Counted from the first letter of the stretch, positions 45,820 through 55,872 are shown. The stretch: DNA of 64,000 nt from Myroides indicus (GCF_004364575.1 NZ_SOAG01000010.1:1-64000), one strand, 5' to 3'. Numbers and translations are program-made. The notes: a model not told the origin generated them from the sequence alone.

Positions 45820-47022
45820 ATGCTTATGGAAACAAATAGTACCAAACAAATCATCACATCCATTTTGGATAATGATTTCTATAAATTTACAATGCAGCAT
45901 GCTGTCATTAAAAAATTTCCTTATGCAAAAGCCTCATATATATTTATAAACCGGGGAAATCATCAATATCCCGAAGGGTTTGCTGAAGCTTTTAAAGAAG
46001 CCGTTAACGAAATGGCTAAATTAAAATTAACCAAAGCTGAAAAAGAATTTTTTAGAGAAACCTGTCCTTATTTAGACCCTACCTATCTGGATTTTTTACA
46101 GGGATATCACTACGATCCCTCGGAAGTTGAAATTAATCAAAATGGTTCTGAAATTGAAATAAATATTTCTGGTTATTGGTACAGAACTATTTTATGGGAA
46201 GTTCCGCTAATGTCCATTATTTGCGAATTATATTATAAACTCACAGGCACCAATAGAGAATCTTCCGATATTATTGTTGAAAAGACTAAAAATAAAATAG
46301 AAAACTACAGCAAGCTCGGCATTACAATAGCTGAATTCGGAACCCGAAGAAGACATTCATACGATGTGCATCAACTCGTTGTTCAAACGCTTCAAAAATA
46401 TGGGAAAGGAACTTTTATAGGAACCAGCAACGTTCATTTAGCAATGAAATTTAACACCAAGCCTATCGGTACACATGCCCATGAATGGTTTATGTTTCAC
46501 GCCGCCAAGTACGGTTTTAAAATGGCTAATTCAGCAGGTTTAGAACATTGGACAGATATCTACAGAGGTGATTTGGGAATTGCCTTAACTGACACTTATA
46601 CCAGTAGTGTATTTTTTGAACAGTTCGACAAAAAATTTGCAAAACTGTTCGACGGTGTTCGCCATGACAGTGGAGATCCTCTGGATTTTGCTAATCAGAC
46701 CATAGCTCATTACAAAAAAATGAATATTAACCCACTATCTAAAACCATTATTTTTTCCGATGGTTTAAACTCTGAAAAAGTAGAAAGGATAGCCAAATAT
46801 TGTAGTGGAAAAATAGGCATCTCATTTGGTATAGGCACTGATTTTACCAACGATGTAGGGCTTCCAGCTCAAAATATTGTAATTAAGATGAAACAGGCTC
46901 TACCTGAAGGAAATGAAAGGTGGACTGATGTTGTAAAACTTTCTGATGAACCTAAAAAGCACACGGGCACTCCGGAAATGATAGAGTTAGCACAGCGGCT
47001 TTTAGATATACCGATTAATTAA
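45820..47022 (+). CDS. pncB: nicotinate phosphoribosyltransferase
   Basis: PncB makes nicotinate mononucleotide for NAD salvage. The 400-residue protein (an ATG at 45826 is an alternative start, two codons in) has the NDFYKFTMQHAV N-terminal motif, EFGTRRRHSYD with the catalytic His, GTSNVHLA, and RHDSGDPLDFA. The kynurenine genes in this window could feed the alternative de novo NAD route. It is the last gene of the apparent msbA-like/DUF2971/pncB unit. Confidence 0.96.
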   Translation: MLMETNSTKQIITSILDNDFYKFTMQHAVIKKFPYAKASYIFINRGNHQYPEGFAEAFKEAVNEMAKLKLTKAEKEFFRETCPYLDPTYLDFLQGYHYDPSEVEINQNGSEIEINISGYWYRTILWEVPLMSIICELYYKLTGTNRESSDIIVEKTKNKIENYSKLGITIAEFGTRRRHSYDVHQLVVQTLQKYGKGTFIGTSNVHLAMKFNTKPIGTHAHEWFMFHAAKYGFKMANSAGLEHWTDIYRGDLGIALTDTYTSSVFFEQFDKKFAKLFDGVRHDSGDPLDFANQTIAHYKKMNINPLSKTIIFSDGLNSEKVERIAKYCSGKIGISFGIGTDFTNDVGLPAQNIVIKMKQALPEGNERWTDVVKLSDEPKKHTGTPEMIELAQRLLDIPIN

Positions 47023-47072
47023 AAAGAATTATTTTTTAATTAAACATTAACCTAATAATTGACATAATACAC

Positions 47073-47080
47073 TATTTTTG
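47073..47080 (+). promoter_or_regulatory. -7 promoter box of ndk
   Basis: TATTTTTG matches TAnnTTTG, 33 bp before the ndk ATG. The -33 element is weak. Confidence 0.45.
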
Positions 47081-47113
47081 CATCGATTTTCAAATTAACT
47101 AAATAAAAGTAAA

Positions 47114-47533
47114 ATGGCAACGAACAGAACTTTTACAATGATAAAACCAGACGCTGTAGAAGCAGGTCATATCGGAGGAATTATCAACATGATTACAGAA
47201 GGCGGGTTTAAAATTGTAGCAATGAAGCTTACTCAATTAACCGTTAGAGACGCTCAAAAATTTTACGAAGTACACAAAGAAAGACCTTTTTACGGAGAAT
47301 TGGTAGAATTTATGTCAAGAGGACCAATTGTAGCGGCTATTCTTGAAAAAGAAAATGCTGTAGAAGATTTCAGAAAATTAATCGGTGCAACTAACCCGGC
47401 TGAGGCAGCTGAGGGAACTATCCGTAAGAAATACGCAAAATCCATCGGAGAAAATGCAGTTCACGGTTCTGACAGCGATGAAAATGCTGCTATTGAATCA
47501 GCATTCCATTTTGCAGGAAGAGAACAATTTTAA
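47114..47533 (+). CDS. ndk: nucleoside diphosphate kinase
   Basis: NDK transfers phosphate from ATP to other nucleoside diphosphates. The 139-residue protein has [15 protein letters not shown] at the N-terminus and the active-site His in [14 protein letters not shown] (NxxHGSDS), with the Kpn-loop region intact. It is monocistronic, with a promoter box and a strong terminator. Length and motifs are standard. Confidence 0.97.
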   Translation: MATNRTFTMIKPDAVEAGHIGGIINMITEGGFKIVAMKLTQLTVRDAQKFYEVHKERPFYGELVEFMSRGPIVAAILEKENAVEDFRKLIGATNPAEAAEGTIRKKYAKSIGENAVHGSDSDENAAIESAFHFAGREQF

Positions 47534-47559
47534 TAAATATATTTTCTAATATTAAATAT

Positions 47560-47596
47560 AAAGAGCGGGATATTTCTATCCCGCTCTTTTATTTTT
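47560..47596. terminator. bidirectional terminator after ndk
   Basis: A GC-rich 13-bp stem AAAGAGCGGGATA/TATCCCGCTCTTT (47560-47572 with 47577-47589) with a 4-nt loop lies between ndk and the convergent aminotransferase gene. Confidence 0.9.
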
Positions 47597-47611
47597 TATG
47601 TATATTCTTTG

Positions 47612-48811
47612 CTATTTCTCTATATTTTTATAAACCTTCAAAGCCTCTTTTAAAATTTTTGCAGAACTTATCAAATCTTCTTTTTTCAGTACATAAGCCA
47701 TACGCGCTTCATCCAAACCGACGTTAGGAGAAGAATAAAACCCGGCTGCCGGAGCAATCATAACTGTTTCTCCATTGAAATCAAATTCTTCTAACAACCA
47801 TTTTGCAAAATTATCAGCATTCTTTACCGGAAATTTTGCCACACAGTAAAACGAACCATGAGGAATGGTGACTTTAACACCTTCTATCTGCTGCAAAGCT
47901 TCGATAAATACATCTCTGCGCTCTTTATATTCTGTAATTACTTCTTCAAAATAACTATTTGGCGTGTCCAAAGCAGCTTCAGAAGCAATCTGTGCAAAGG
48001 TTGGTGGTGACAAACGAGCTTGCGCAAATTTCATAGCAGCATTCATTACTTCTTTATTTTTGGATACAATACAGCCAATACGTGCCCCGCACATACTATA
48101 TCGCTTAGATACAGAATCTACCATAATAGCGTGATTTTCCAAAGCAGGAATACTCATCACAGAAATATGTTTGAATCCATCATAAGCAAATTCTCTGTAA
48201 ACTTCGTCGGCAATTAAAAACAGATCGTGTTTTAAAACTAAATCTGTCAGTTGCTTCATTTCTTCTTCTGAATACAAATAACCTGTTGGATTTCCCGGAT
48301 TACAAATCAAAATTGCTTTGGTCTTCGGAGTAATCCATTTTTCAAATTCAGCAATTGGCGGCAAAGCAAAACCATTGTCTATACTAGACATTACCGAAAC
48401 TATATTTACACCATTAGCAATGGCAAAACCGTTGTAATTGGCATAAAAAGGCTCAGGAATAATAATTTCATCTTCGGCATCCATAACACTTCCCAGAGCA
48501 AAACTAAGTGCCTCTGATCCTCCTGTAGTAATGATAATATCAGAAAAATCTACATCCAATTTGTGTTTCTGATAATATTTTGCCAGTTTTTTTCTATAAC
48601 TTTCAAATCCGGCAGAATGACTGTACTCTAACACTTCAATTTCTGCATTTTTTACCGCCTGTAATGCTACTTCCGGCGTTTTAATGTCCGGCTGACCAAT
48701 ATTTAGGTGATATACATGATGTCCTTTTTGTTTCGCTGCTTCTGCATAAGGAACCAGCTTTCTAATAGGCGACTCGGGCATGCGCTGCCCTTTTTGTGAA
48801 ATATGTGGCAT
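47612..48811 (-). CDS. class I/II aminotransferase (aspartate aminotransferase-like)
   Basis: Starting at the ATG at 48811 (a TTG two codons upstream is possible) gives 399 residues. It is a fold-type I PLP enzyme with the NPGNPTGYLYS motif, the PLP lysine in DSVSKRYSMCGARIG (about residue 234-248) and a C-terminal Arg in LDEARMAYV for the substrate carboxylate. The subgroup resembles aspartate or broad-specificity aminotransferases. It is transcribed alone. Confidence 0.9.
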   Translation of the reverse strand: MPHISQKGQRMPESPIRKLVPYAEAAKQKGHHVYHLNIGQPDIKTPEVALQAVKNAEIEVLEYSHSAGFESYRKKLAKYYQKHKLDVDFSDIIITTGGSEALSFALGSVMDAEDEIIIPEPFYANYNGFAIANGVNIVSVMSSIDNGFALPPIAEFEKWITPKTKAILICNPGNPTGYLYSEEEMKQLTDLVLKHDLFLIADEVYREFAYDGFKHISVMSIPALENHAIMVDSVSKRYSMCGARIGCIVSKNKEVMNAAMKFAQARLSPPTFAQIASEAALDTPNSYFEEVITEYKERRDVFIEALQQIEGVKVTIPHGSFYCVAKFPVKNADNFAKWLLEEFDFNGETVMIAPAAGFYSSPNVGLDEARMAYVLKKEDLISSAKILKEALKVYKNIEK

Positions 48812-48978
48812 AGTCAATAAGTTTACATTAGATTAAAATGGAGATAAAACAGCTATATGTTCTCTTTTATTCCGAATTTAAAAAGTACTACTGCAAATGT
48901 AATTTATTTTATAGATATGTTTATAAAAATTTCACTCCTAATAATAAGTTAAAACGGCTGAATTAGTGGCTTTTTGGT

Positions 48979-48986
48979 TATTTTTG
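48979..48986 (+). promoter_or_regulatory. -7 promoter box of ccsBA
   Basis: TATTTTTG matches TAnnTTTG. It lies downstream of a possible TTG start at 48974, which is why I start the gene at the ATG at 49022. Confidence 0.45.
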
Positions 48987-49021
48987 TAGGAATTATAGAA
49001 ACGCAACATAACAACACACTC

Positions 49022-52000
49022 ATGGACAAAAAAATAATCTCCTTTTTTTCTTCTACAAGGTTAATGGCAGTTCTTTTCATTGTCTTCGCCATAGCTCTTG
49101 CATTAGGAACCTTTATTGAAGATCGCTATAATACAATTACTGCACGTATTTTAATATACAATACCAAATGGTTTGAACTGATCATGCTTGTTTTTATGAT
49201 TAATTTTATAGGCAATATCAAACGTTATCGCCTACTAAGCAAAGAAAAATGGGCTACACTGATGCTTCATGCGGCATTTATCCTTATTATTTTCGGTGCT
49301 TTTGTAACTCGATACATCAGTTTTGAAGGAATGATGCCTATTCGCGAAGGAGAAACGGAAAACAGTATCTTTTCGGACAGAACATATCTAACCGTGATGA
49401 CAGATGGTGAATACCAAGGCGAAATGAGAAGACGGACTTTTGAAAAACCATACCTCTTTTCCCCTGTTACCAACAACCATTTTAAAATAAAAAATACATT
49501 TAACGACATTCCTTTTGAAGTTGAGTACAAAGACTTTATTATGGCTGCCGAAGAAGGCATCCAAGAGGATCCTAATGGAATTTACTTTTTAAAGCTGGTA
49601 GAATCCGGTGATGGAGAACGCCACGATCACTATCTAAAAGAAAACGAAGTAGTGAGCATTCACAATATTTTATTTGCTTTCAATCAGCCTACACAAGGCG
49701 CGATTAACATCCTTAAAGAAGGAGATGAATACTTTATTGATACTCCCTTTGAAGGTACTTTTATGAAAATGGCAGACCAATCTACCGGAGATGTTCCTGC
49801 CAATACTAAGCAGCCTCTTAATTTCCGATCGCTTTACAAGATGGCAGAGACCCAATTTGTATTGCCGGATTTACCAACCAAAGGAAAAATAGTACATACA
49901 TCCAGCGGTGATTTTAAAGATAAAATAACACCTGACGCCTTAGTTGTAACTGTAAGATCTCAAGGACAGGAACAAGAAGTCGTTTTAAAAGGAAAAGCAG
50001 GGAGAATGGGCGAACCGCAATCATTTAAACTAGGCGACTTAGAATTTACTTTACTCTATGGCAGCAAAGTTTACACCACTCCTTTTCAGGTAAAACTAGA
50101 TAAATTTATAGCAGAAAAATACCCGGGTACAGAACGAAGCTATTCTTCCTTTGAAAGTCAGGTAACTGTATTTGACGAAGAGCTGCCAGAACCAATGAAA
50201 GCGAGAATTTACATGAATAATATTTTAGATTATAAAGGATATCGATTTTTTCAAGCGCAATTTGACCCTGATGAAAAAGGAACAATTCTTTCTGTAAACC
50301 ACGATTTTTGGGGTACGTGGATTACATATACGGGTTATTTTTTCCTTTACATCGGATTACTTGCTATATTGCTAGACAAAAATACCCGATTTGCTGATTT
50401 ACGCCGTAAACTCACTAAAGTAAGAGAGAAAAAAGCATCAGCTTTAACAATTATTTTATTGTTCTTTTCTGTCGGCATGTTTGCACAACACAATCATGCT
50501 ACACCGCAAAAGCCAGATCCGGTAGTCATTGACTCTATTATTCAGGCAACGATAATAAACAAAGATCACGCTGCACAATTTGGAAAATTAATCATCCAGG
50601 ATTACGGTGGACGGATGAAGCCTATTAATACTTTTTCTTCTGAACTGGTAAGAAAAGTATATAAAAGCGAAAATTACCACGGCCTTACGCCTGATCAAGT
50701 TTTTCTTTCTATAACCCAGTTTACTGTTGCTCAGCAGATGCAAGGCGCACCTAACTTCTGGTATTATGCTCCTATTATCAGTCTTCCGAGAGGAAATGAT
50801 AAAATCGTAGAAGTATTAGGGCTAGAAAAAGGAAACAAATATGCCGCTTTTATTGATTTTTTTGATGGCAGCGGAAACTATAAACTGGCTGACTACGTAG
50901 ATGAAGCTAACCATGCAGCCATCAAAGATCAGTTTCAAAAAGACTTCTTGGATTTAGATGGTAAAATGGCTTTATTAAATGCTGCTTTTACGACGAGAAT
51001 CTTATCTATTTTCCCTATTCCTGAACACGAAAATGACAAATGGGTTTCTCCTTTGGAATTAAACGAATCTGGAATTACAGGTATGGACTCTACTTTTACC
51101 AAAAATATTTTACCAAGAATGTATATTCCTGCTCTTTTTGAGGCTAAAGAATCCGGAAATTACGAAAAAGCAGAGGAATATCTGGATCACCTCAAAACTT
51201 ATCAACAAAGATTTGGCGGAAAGATCATACCTAGTGAAAAAAAGATAAAATTTGAAATTCTCTATAACAAGTATGACATCTTTAAAACGCTGTACAAATA
51301 TTATATGATGGTGTCTGTATTTACATTTATCTTTATTATTTCCGACATTTTAAAATCTAGACGCTTTAATAAAGGAGCTATTAAGATTGGAGGCTGGGTT
51401 ACTTTATTTCTATTTGCAATTCACACTTTGGGCTTAGCTGTTCGTTGGTACGTATCGGGACATGCTCCTTGGAGTGATGCTTACGAATCTGTTATTTATG
51501 TAGCTTGGGCTACCACCCTGTTTGGATTGTATTTTGGTAGAAAATCAGAATTAACGATTGCCTCTACTGCTTTTGTGGCAGGAATGATTTTATGGGGTGC
51601 TCATTTAAACTATATGGATCCGGCAATTTCTAATCTTCAGCCGGTATTAAACTCTTATTGGCTGATTATTCACGTTGCCGTAATTGTTGCCAGCTACGGT
51701 CCGTTTACCTTAGGAATGATTTTAGGTATAGTGGCATTAATCTTAATGATTTTGACCAATAGTAAAAACAAGAAAAAGATGGAGCTAAACATCAAGGAAC
51801 TTACTTATATCAATGAAATGGCATTGACTGTAGGCCTGGTATTGCTCACTATCGGAAACTTTTTGGGTGGACAATGGGCAAACGAAAGCTGGGGACGTTA
51901 TTGGGGATGGGATCCAAAAGAAACCTGGGCGTTAATCAGTATTATGGTTTATGCATTTGTAATTCACGCCAGATTAGTGCCTGCAATGCGCGGAACATGG

Positions 52001-52201
52001 ATATATAATTTATTTAGCGTTATTGCTTTTTATTCTATTATGATGACTTATTTTGGAGTAAACTTCTATTTAAGTGGTCTGCATTCATACGCACAAGGAG
52101 AAAAAGTAATTACCCCTTCTATTGTTTGGTGGTCAGTTGCATTTGTAACTGCTTTGGGTGTATTGTCTTATTTTAAATACAAAAAGCATCTAAAAAAATA
52201 A
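49022..52201 (+). CDS. fused cytochrome c biogenesis protein CcsB-CcsA
   Basis: The protein is about 1059 residues. The N-terminal half is ResB/CcsB-like: three membrane helices, a large periplasmic domain, and a fourth helix near 440. After a membrane segment ending in MFAQHNHATPQ and about 270 periplasmic residues comes a CcsA half with six to eight helices and the haem-handling WWD-type motif GRYWGWDPKETWALIS. The fusion relays haem to the periplasm and attaches it to apocytochromes c, as in Bacteroidota and Helicobacter. The start is the ATG downstream of the -7 box. Confidence 0.92.
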   Translation: MDKKIISFFSSTRLMAVLFIVFAIALALGTFIEDRYNTITARILIYNTKWFELIMLVFMINFIGNIKRYRLLSKEKWATLMLHAAFILIIFGAFVTRYISFEGMMPIREGETENSIFSDRTYLTVMTDGEYQGEMRRRTFEKPYLFSPVTNNHFKIKNTFNDIPFEVEYKDFIMAAEEGIQEDPNGIYFLKLVESGDGERHDHYLKENEVVSIHNILFAFNQPTQGAINILKEGDEYFIDTPFEGTFMKMADQSTGDVPANTKQPLNFRSLYKMAETQFVLPDLPTKGKIVHTSSGDFKDKITPDALVVTVRSQGQEQEVVLKGKAGRMGEPQSFKLGDLEFTLLYGSKVYTTPFQVKLDKFIAEKYPGTERSYSSFESQVTVFDEELPEPMKARIYMNNILDYKGYRFFQAQFDPDEKGTILSVNHDFWGTWITYTGYFFLYIGLLAILLDKNTRFADLRRKLTKVREKKASALTIILLFFSVGMFAQHNHATPQKPDPVVIDSIIQATIINKDHAAQFGKLIIQDYGGRMKPINTFSSELVRKVYKSENYHGLTPDQVFLSITQFTVAQQMQGAPNFWYYAPIISLPRGNDKIVEVLGLEKGNKYAAFIDFFDGSGNYKLADYVDEANHAAIKDQFQKDFLDLDGKMALLNAAFTTRILSIFPIPEHENDKWVSPLELNESGITGMDSTFTKNILPRMYIPALFEAKESGNYEKAEEYLDHLKTYQQRFGGKIIPSEKKIKFEILYNKYDIFKTLYKYYMMVSVFTFIFIISDILKSRRFNKGAIKIGGWVTLFLFAIHTLGLAVRWYVSGHAPWSDAYESVIYVAWATTLFGLYFGRKSELTIASTAFVAGMILWGAHLNYMDPAISNLQPVLNSYWLIIHVAVIVASYGPFTLGMILGIVALILMILTNSKNKKKMELNIKELTYINEMALTVGLVLLTIGNFLGGQWANESWGRYWGWDPKETWALISIMVYAFVIHARLVPAMRGTWIYNLFSVIAFYSIMMTYFGVNFYLSGLHSYAQGEKVITPSIVWWSVAFVTALGVLSYFKYKKHLKK

Positions 52202-52238
52202 ACTGCTATCTAAAAACGGTTTTTGCATTTTTAAGTAT

Positions 52239-52276
52239 ATCAGCTTTTAGTTTTTTGACTAAAAGCTGATTTTTTC
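52239..52276 (+). terminator. terminator of ccsBA
   Basis: A 13-bp perfect stem ATCAGCTTTTAGT/ACTAAAAGCTGAT (52239-52251 with 52258-52270) is followed by TTTTTC. Confidence 0.88.
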
Positions 52277-52299
52277 TTATTATACAATTTTTGATAACC

Positions 52300-52673
52300 T
52301 TATTATTAACGTGAGTCCGACTTAAGTTATTTAGTCTATTTTCATCAATAATGTCTTTAATAGTATTAGTGGGCTTTTTAGGGAAGTAATAATAAGCAAT
52401 TAGCCGCTAAAATATTTGCAATAAAGTTATTTAACGGTCTGTGTTTTGTATGCTCTACTTGACACATTTCCTTTAATTCATCATTTACAGTTTCGATAAG
52501 CACTCTTTCCTTTAAATGTATCTTATGAGCCGCTAGCAGCATTAGGTTCTTAATATTTTTCTTGACTTTAGTAACTAAATGTACGTCATCAACGAATATC
52601 TACTTAAAAAGATCTTTACAGATATATCCTTTATCTCCAAAAAGTTTACCAAAAATGCTTTTACCAATTATCA
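52300..52673 (-). pseudogene. IS982-family transposase remnant
   Basis: On the minus strand from about 52673 the frame reads GKSIFGKLFGDKGYICKDLF, a stop, then FVDDVHLVTKVKKNIKN, LIETVNDELKEMCQVEHTKH and PLNNFIANILAA, ending at TAA (52378-52380). A one-base shift recovers PKKPTNTIKDIIDENRL beyond it. These are the C-terminal catalytic region of IS982-type transposases (the ETxNxxLK motif region). The N-terminal half is missing, with an internal stop and a frameshift, so it is a dead fragment. It begins at the end of the GDYXXLXY gene. Confidence 0.72.
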
Positions 52674-52676
52674 ATA

Positions 52677-53207
52677 TCATTTAATCCATCTTAAATTCTT
52701 ATCGTAAACACCTATCAAAACACTGTTCCCTTTATCATCAACTCTTAATGCGCCATATTTAGCTTTTTCAAATTTCACTGCTTCTCCTTCCTGAAAAAAA
52801 TAACTTTCTGCACCGATGTTATACTGCCATCCGTCATAATTAAAAAACCTGATATATATCTGATTATTCTCTTTTTTCTCCATTTTATCACTCAGTTTTA
52901 CGTAATGACCTATTTGTTTTTCATCTAGCTGGAGTAAAACATATCCTCTCTTTTTTTTGTACTTTTCTTCATTCGTTACCTGGTCTGCAGTAGAACCAAA
53001 ATTATCTCTTTCTTTAGTAGAAATAGTATAATTGAGCTGCATATAATCTCCCTGAATCAATGAACGCGGATCTACCGGTGCCAGCTCCAGCAAAACTAAC
53101 TTTCCTTCTTTTATTATTCTTTCTTTTTGAATAATTGCCATGAAAAAGAAAAATACAATCACTATAAAGGTGATCAAAATAATATATGTCGTTTTACTTT
53201 TTTTCAT
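52677..53207 (-). CDS. GDYXXLXY domain membrane-anchored protein
   Basis: I use the ATG at 53207 (MKKSKTTY) rather than a TTG at 53231; the 176-residue protein then overlaps the DUF4401 end by 14 bp. It has one N-terminal membrane helix (about residues 7-27) and an extracytoplasmic domain containing GDYMQLNY, the signature of the GDYXXLXY family. Such proteins occur with DUF2157 and DUF4401 proteins. Function is unknown. It is the last gene of a three-gene minus-strand module. Confidence 0.83.
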   Translation of the reverse strand: MKKSKTTYIILITFIVIVFFFFMAIIQKERIIKEGKLVLLELAPVDPRSLIQGDYMQLNYTISTKERDNFGSTADQVTNEEKYKKKRGYVLLQLDEKQIGHYVKLSDKMEKKENNQIYIRFFNYDGWQYNIGAESYFFQEGEAVKFEKAKYGALRVDDKGNSVLIGVYDKNLRWIK

Positions 53208-54267
53208 ATTTATTCCTGTTTTTATGAACAATCCAATAAATCAACAAAAACAACACTCCTGTCAAAATAAGGTAAAGAGATTTACCTAATAAAGTTATAT
53301 TTAAATCGTAATAATAGAGTCCCATTGACCATACAAAAGTGCAGATTGCCATTATAAATCCTGCTTTAAATTGATTTTGAAATGACCATAAAGCAAAAAT
53401 AAGTCCAACCGAAAAAGCCGGATAATGTCCCCATAAAAGAATAAAAACGGCAACAGCTATACAAACACTGATTTTAGAAAATAAATCACTAATTTTCAAG
53501 TACTTTAAAATAAAATATATTGTAAATAAGGTTATAACTAAAAGTCCTGCCAACAATATATAAGGCATTATACGGATATCTGTTTGATAATACGAAAAGA
53601 AAATATCTGTTGAGCTAATAATTCCCATTCCTAAACTATAAATAAAGGAAGCCGTCAATACAGGCGAATAGTAAAAATTTAACTGTTTGTTGGCAGTTCG
53701 TATTTTGATTTCATTCCAAAACAAAAAAACACAAAATGAAACCAAGAAAAGCAGGTAAAAACAGAAAAGATAATTCACTTGATTACTAACTACTATCCAA
53801 TGCAGTGAACCATAAACCCCAATACAGTTCAAAAAAACGACAATACTGTTTTTAAACATACTCAGTCCCAAAATACATAAAAACAATATAAAATAAACCA
53901 GATCGTCCATCATGTCATTAAAAATAGCGATTGAGGCTACCACAGCAAAGAAACCAGTTATATAGATCGAAACAGACAAGCCGTCAGAAATAGCATTATC
54001 CTTGTTTTTCATAATAACATAGGAAATAATTAATAATATTCCACCGAGCGCCAACATGACATATTCGTTATCTAATATTCCTGTTATTCCCAAAAAAACA
54101 GACAACATTCCCATTGCCAGAAAACCACCCAATACCGCAATCGTCTTGACAAATACGGTTCGCAAATTCCAACTAAGAATCTCTTTTTCAAATTGAAAAG
54201 TATCAACTTGGATTCCATTACATTTCAGTTTATCCAGCAAAAAATCCCATTCATTTTTAAGACTCAT
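53194..54267 (-). CDS. DUF4401 polytopic membrane protein
   Basis: The 357-residue protein has a short N-terminal cytoplasmic region followed by about eleven hydrophobic helices, with a basic C-terminus (VHKNRNKYEKK). The pattern matches DUF4401. Its start overlaps the DUF2157 end by 11 bp and its end overlaps the GDYXXLXY start, so translation is probably coupled across the module. No transport or enzyme motif is visible. Confidence 0.8.
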   Translation of the reverse strand: MSLKNEWDFLLDKLKCNGIQVDTFQFEKEILSWNLRTVFVKTIAVLGGFLAMGMLSVFLGITGILDNEYVMLALGGILLIISYVIMKNKDNAISDGLSVSIYITGFFAVVASIAIFNDMMDDLVYFILFLCILGLSMFKNSIVVFLNCIGVYGSLHWIVVSNQVNYLFCFYLLFLVSFCVFLFWNEIKIRTANKQLNFYYSPVLTASFIYSLGMGIISSTDIFFSYYQTDIRIMPYILLAGLLVITLFTIYFILKYLKISDLFSKISVCIAVAVFILLWGHYPAFSVGLIFALWSFQNQFKAGFIMAICTFVWSMGLYYYDLNITLLGKSLYLILTGVLFLLIYWIVHKNRNKYEKK

Positions 54268-55231
54268 AACTCCATTTTCTTTGTTGGTGAGAAATTATTT
54301 TAATCAATCCATAAGTTCCAAAAAGCACATATAATGTATAAATTAAAAAACTTGTTTCACTATCGCCTAAAACTTTATAAAGCAACATTAAAACAATACT
54401 AACTACCGTTAACACAAAATAACTAAACATCAATATGTTTTTGATCTTTAGGCTAGCATAAAAACTTCCAACTATCCACATTATGCTGATTAATAACAGA
54501 GTTACTTCATTCATTTGTATATCCTTATTACCCGTTTCTGAAAACAGCCATATTGCTACTCCAAAAACAGATAAAAAATTACAGACAAAAATCATCAAAC
54601 TCCGGTAATAACTATGAGGAATATAGTTTTGCATTTTTCCCAACATATAGGGAAGAATAAGAATAAAAATATTTAACAATAGCAAACCAATGAATAAATA
54701 AGAAATATTACTACCAGAAACTACCTGATTAAAATATAAGATCAGAGTAGTATTTGACAAAACACTCCAGAAAAGCCATTGCGGTGTAAATTCTGAAACG
54801 GCTGTCCAAGAAAATACGGCAATAGTCCACACCAAAAATAAATCATATGCATTTGCTCCAGTTTGATATTCTTGTCCAAATACTGCGAGCAAAACCCCTA
54901 CCAAAACAGAAGCGCCAAGCAAAGACATTTTCTGAACCAATATTTTTATATTTCTGGAAATTGATATAACAATCGATACGATCAGCAAAAAAAGAATAAT
55001 ACCAAATTTCCAGAATCCCGGAATATTATTCCAGTTATAAGCAAAGAAAAAAGTTATGCCGCTCAGTAAGAAACCGCTTCCCAAAGTAAGAAAAAAATAT
55101 TCTGTAAACTTTTTCCAATGAGACACCTTTGTACAGCTATATTCTTCAACCAGCTTCTCGAATTGTTTTTTTTCTAACGAGCTACACTCACATAGTGAAT
55201 ACAGCATTTCTTTATTAATTCTCTTTTCCAT
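54257..55231 (-). CDS. DUF2157 polytopic membrane protein
   Basis: The 324-residue protein has an N-terminal soluble helical region (about 1-40) that includes KEMLYSLCECSSLEKK, then about nine membrane helices, matching DUF2157. It is the first gene of the DUF2157-DUF4401-GDYXXLXY module. Conserved features include FFAYNWNNIPGFWKFG. The molecular role of the module is not established. Confidence 0.82.
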   Translation of the reverse strand: MEKRINKEMLYSLCECSSLEKKQFEKLVEEYSCTKVSHWKKFTEYFFLTLGSGFLLSGITFFFAYNWNNIPGFWKFGIILFLLIVSIVISISRNIKILVQKMSLLGASVLVGVLLAVFGQEYQTGANAYDLFLVWTIAVFSWTAVSEFTPQWLFWSVLSNTTLILYFNQVVSGSNISYLFIGLLLLNIFILILPYMLGKMQNYIPHSYYRSLMIFVCNFLSVFGVAIWLFSETGNKDIQMNEVTLLLISIMWIVGSFYASLKIKNILMFSYFVLTVVSIVLMLLYKVLGDSETSFLIYTLYVLFGTYGLIKIISHQQRKWSYES

Positions 55232-55327
55232 ACTATAGGTATAAGAAGGTTAAAAAAGAAAGTTCAAAAATTCAGAGATGGTTTCTCCTTGCTTTCGAAC
55301 TTCTCGGTACATTCTCAATTCTACTTT

Positions 55328-55786
55328 CTAAACTTCGCTCAATATCTGCGCAGCGTGGTCTTTTGTTTTTACTTTAGTAATTACATTAGTTATAACGCCG
55401 TCTTCATCAATTACAAAAGTAGTTCTGTGAATACCATCGTAAATACGTCCCATAAATTTTTTAGGTCCCCAAACACCAAAGGCATTTAAAACTTCTTTAT
55501 TCTCATCTGCCAACAGCGGAAAAGGGAGGTTGTGTTTATCAATAAATTTTTGCTGTTTTTGAGCTGAGTCTGCACTAACTCCCAACAGTTCATATCCTTT
55601 CTTTGTCAATAATGCATAATTATCTCTCAAATTGCAAGCTTCGGCAGTACATCCGGGGGTACTTGCTTTGGGATAAAAGAATATAATCAGCTTTTTACCA
55701 TTGTAATCCGCTAATTGATGTATCTTTCCTTTTTCGTCAATTCCTTTGAAAACGGGTGCTTTATCTCCTATTTTTAATGTAGTCAT
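55328..55786 (-). CDS. bcp: thioredoxin-dependent thiol peroxidase, Bcp family
   Basis: I start at the ATG at 55786 (MTTLKIGDKAP), giving 152 residues. The peroxidatic Cys is in STPGCTAEACNLRD (about residue 46), and the nearby Cys51 spacing fits atypical 2-Cys Bcp enzymes. It reduces peroxides with thioredoxin. It is transcribed alone, downstream of the DUF2157 module but after a gap of nearly 100 bp. Confidence 0.94.
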   Translation of the reverse strand: MTTLKIGDKAPVFKGIDEKGKIHQLADYNGKKLIIFFYPKASTPGCTAEACNLRDNYALLTKKGYELLGVSADSAQKQQKFIDKHNLPFPLLADENKEVLNAFGVWGPKKFMGRIYDGIHRTTFVIDEDGVITNVITKVKTKDHAAQILSEV

Positions 55787-55872
55787 ATTATATTTATTTT
55801 GATAAAAGTAAAAATAGTGAATTTTCAACAGACATTAGGTTCTTGTTTATGAAAAGCAGAAACTATCAGTAT

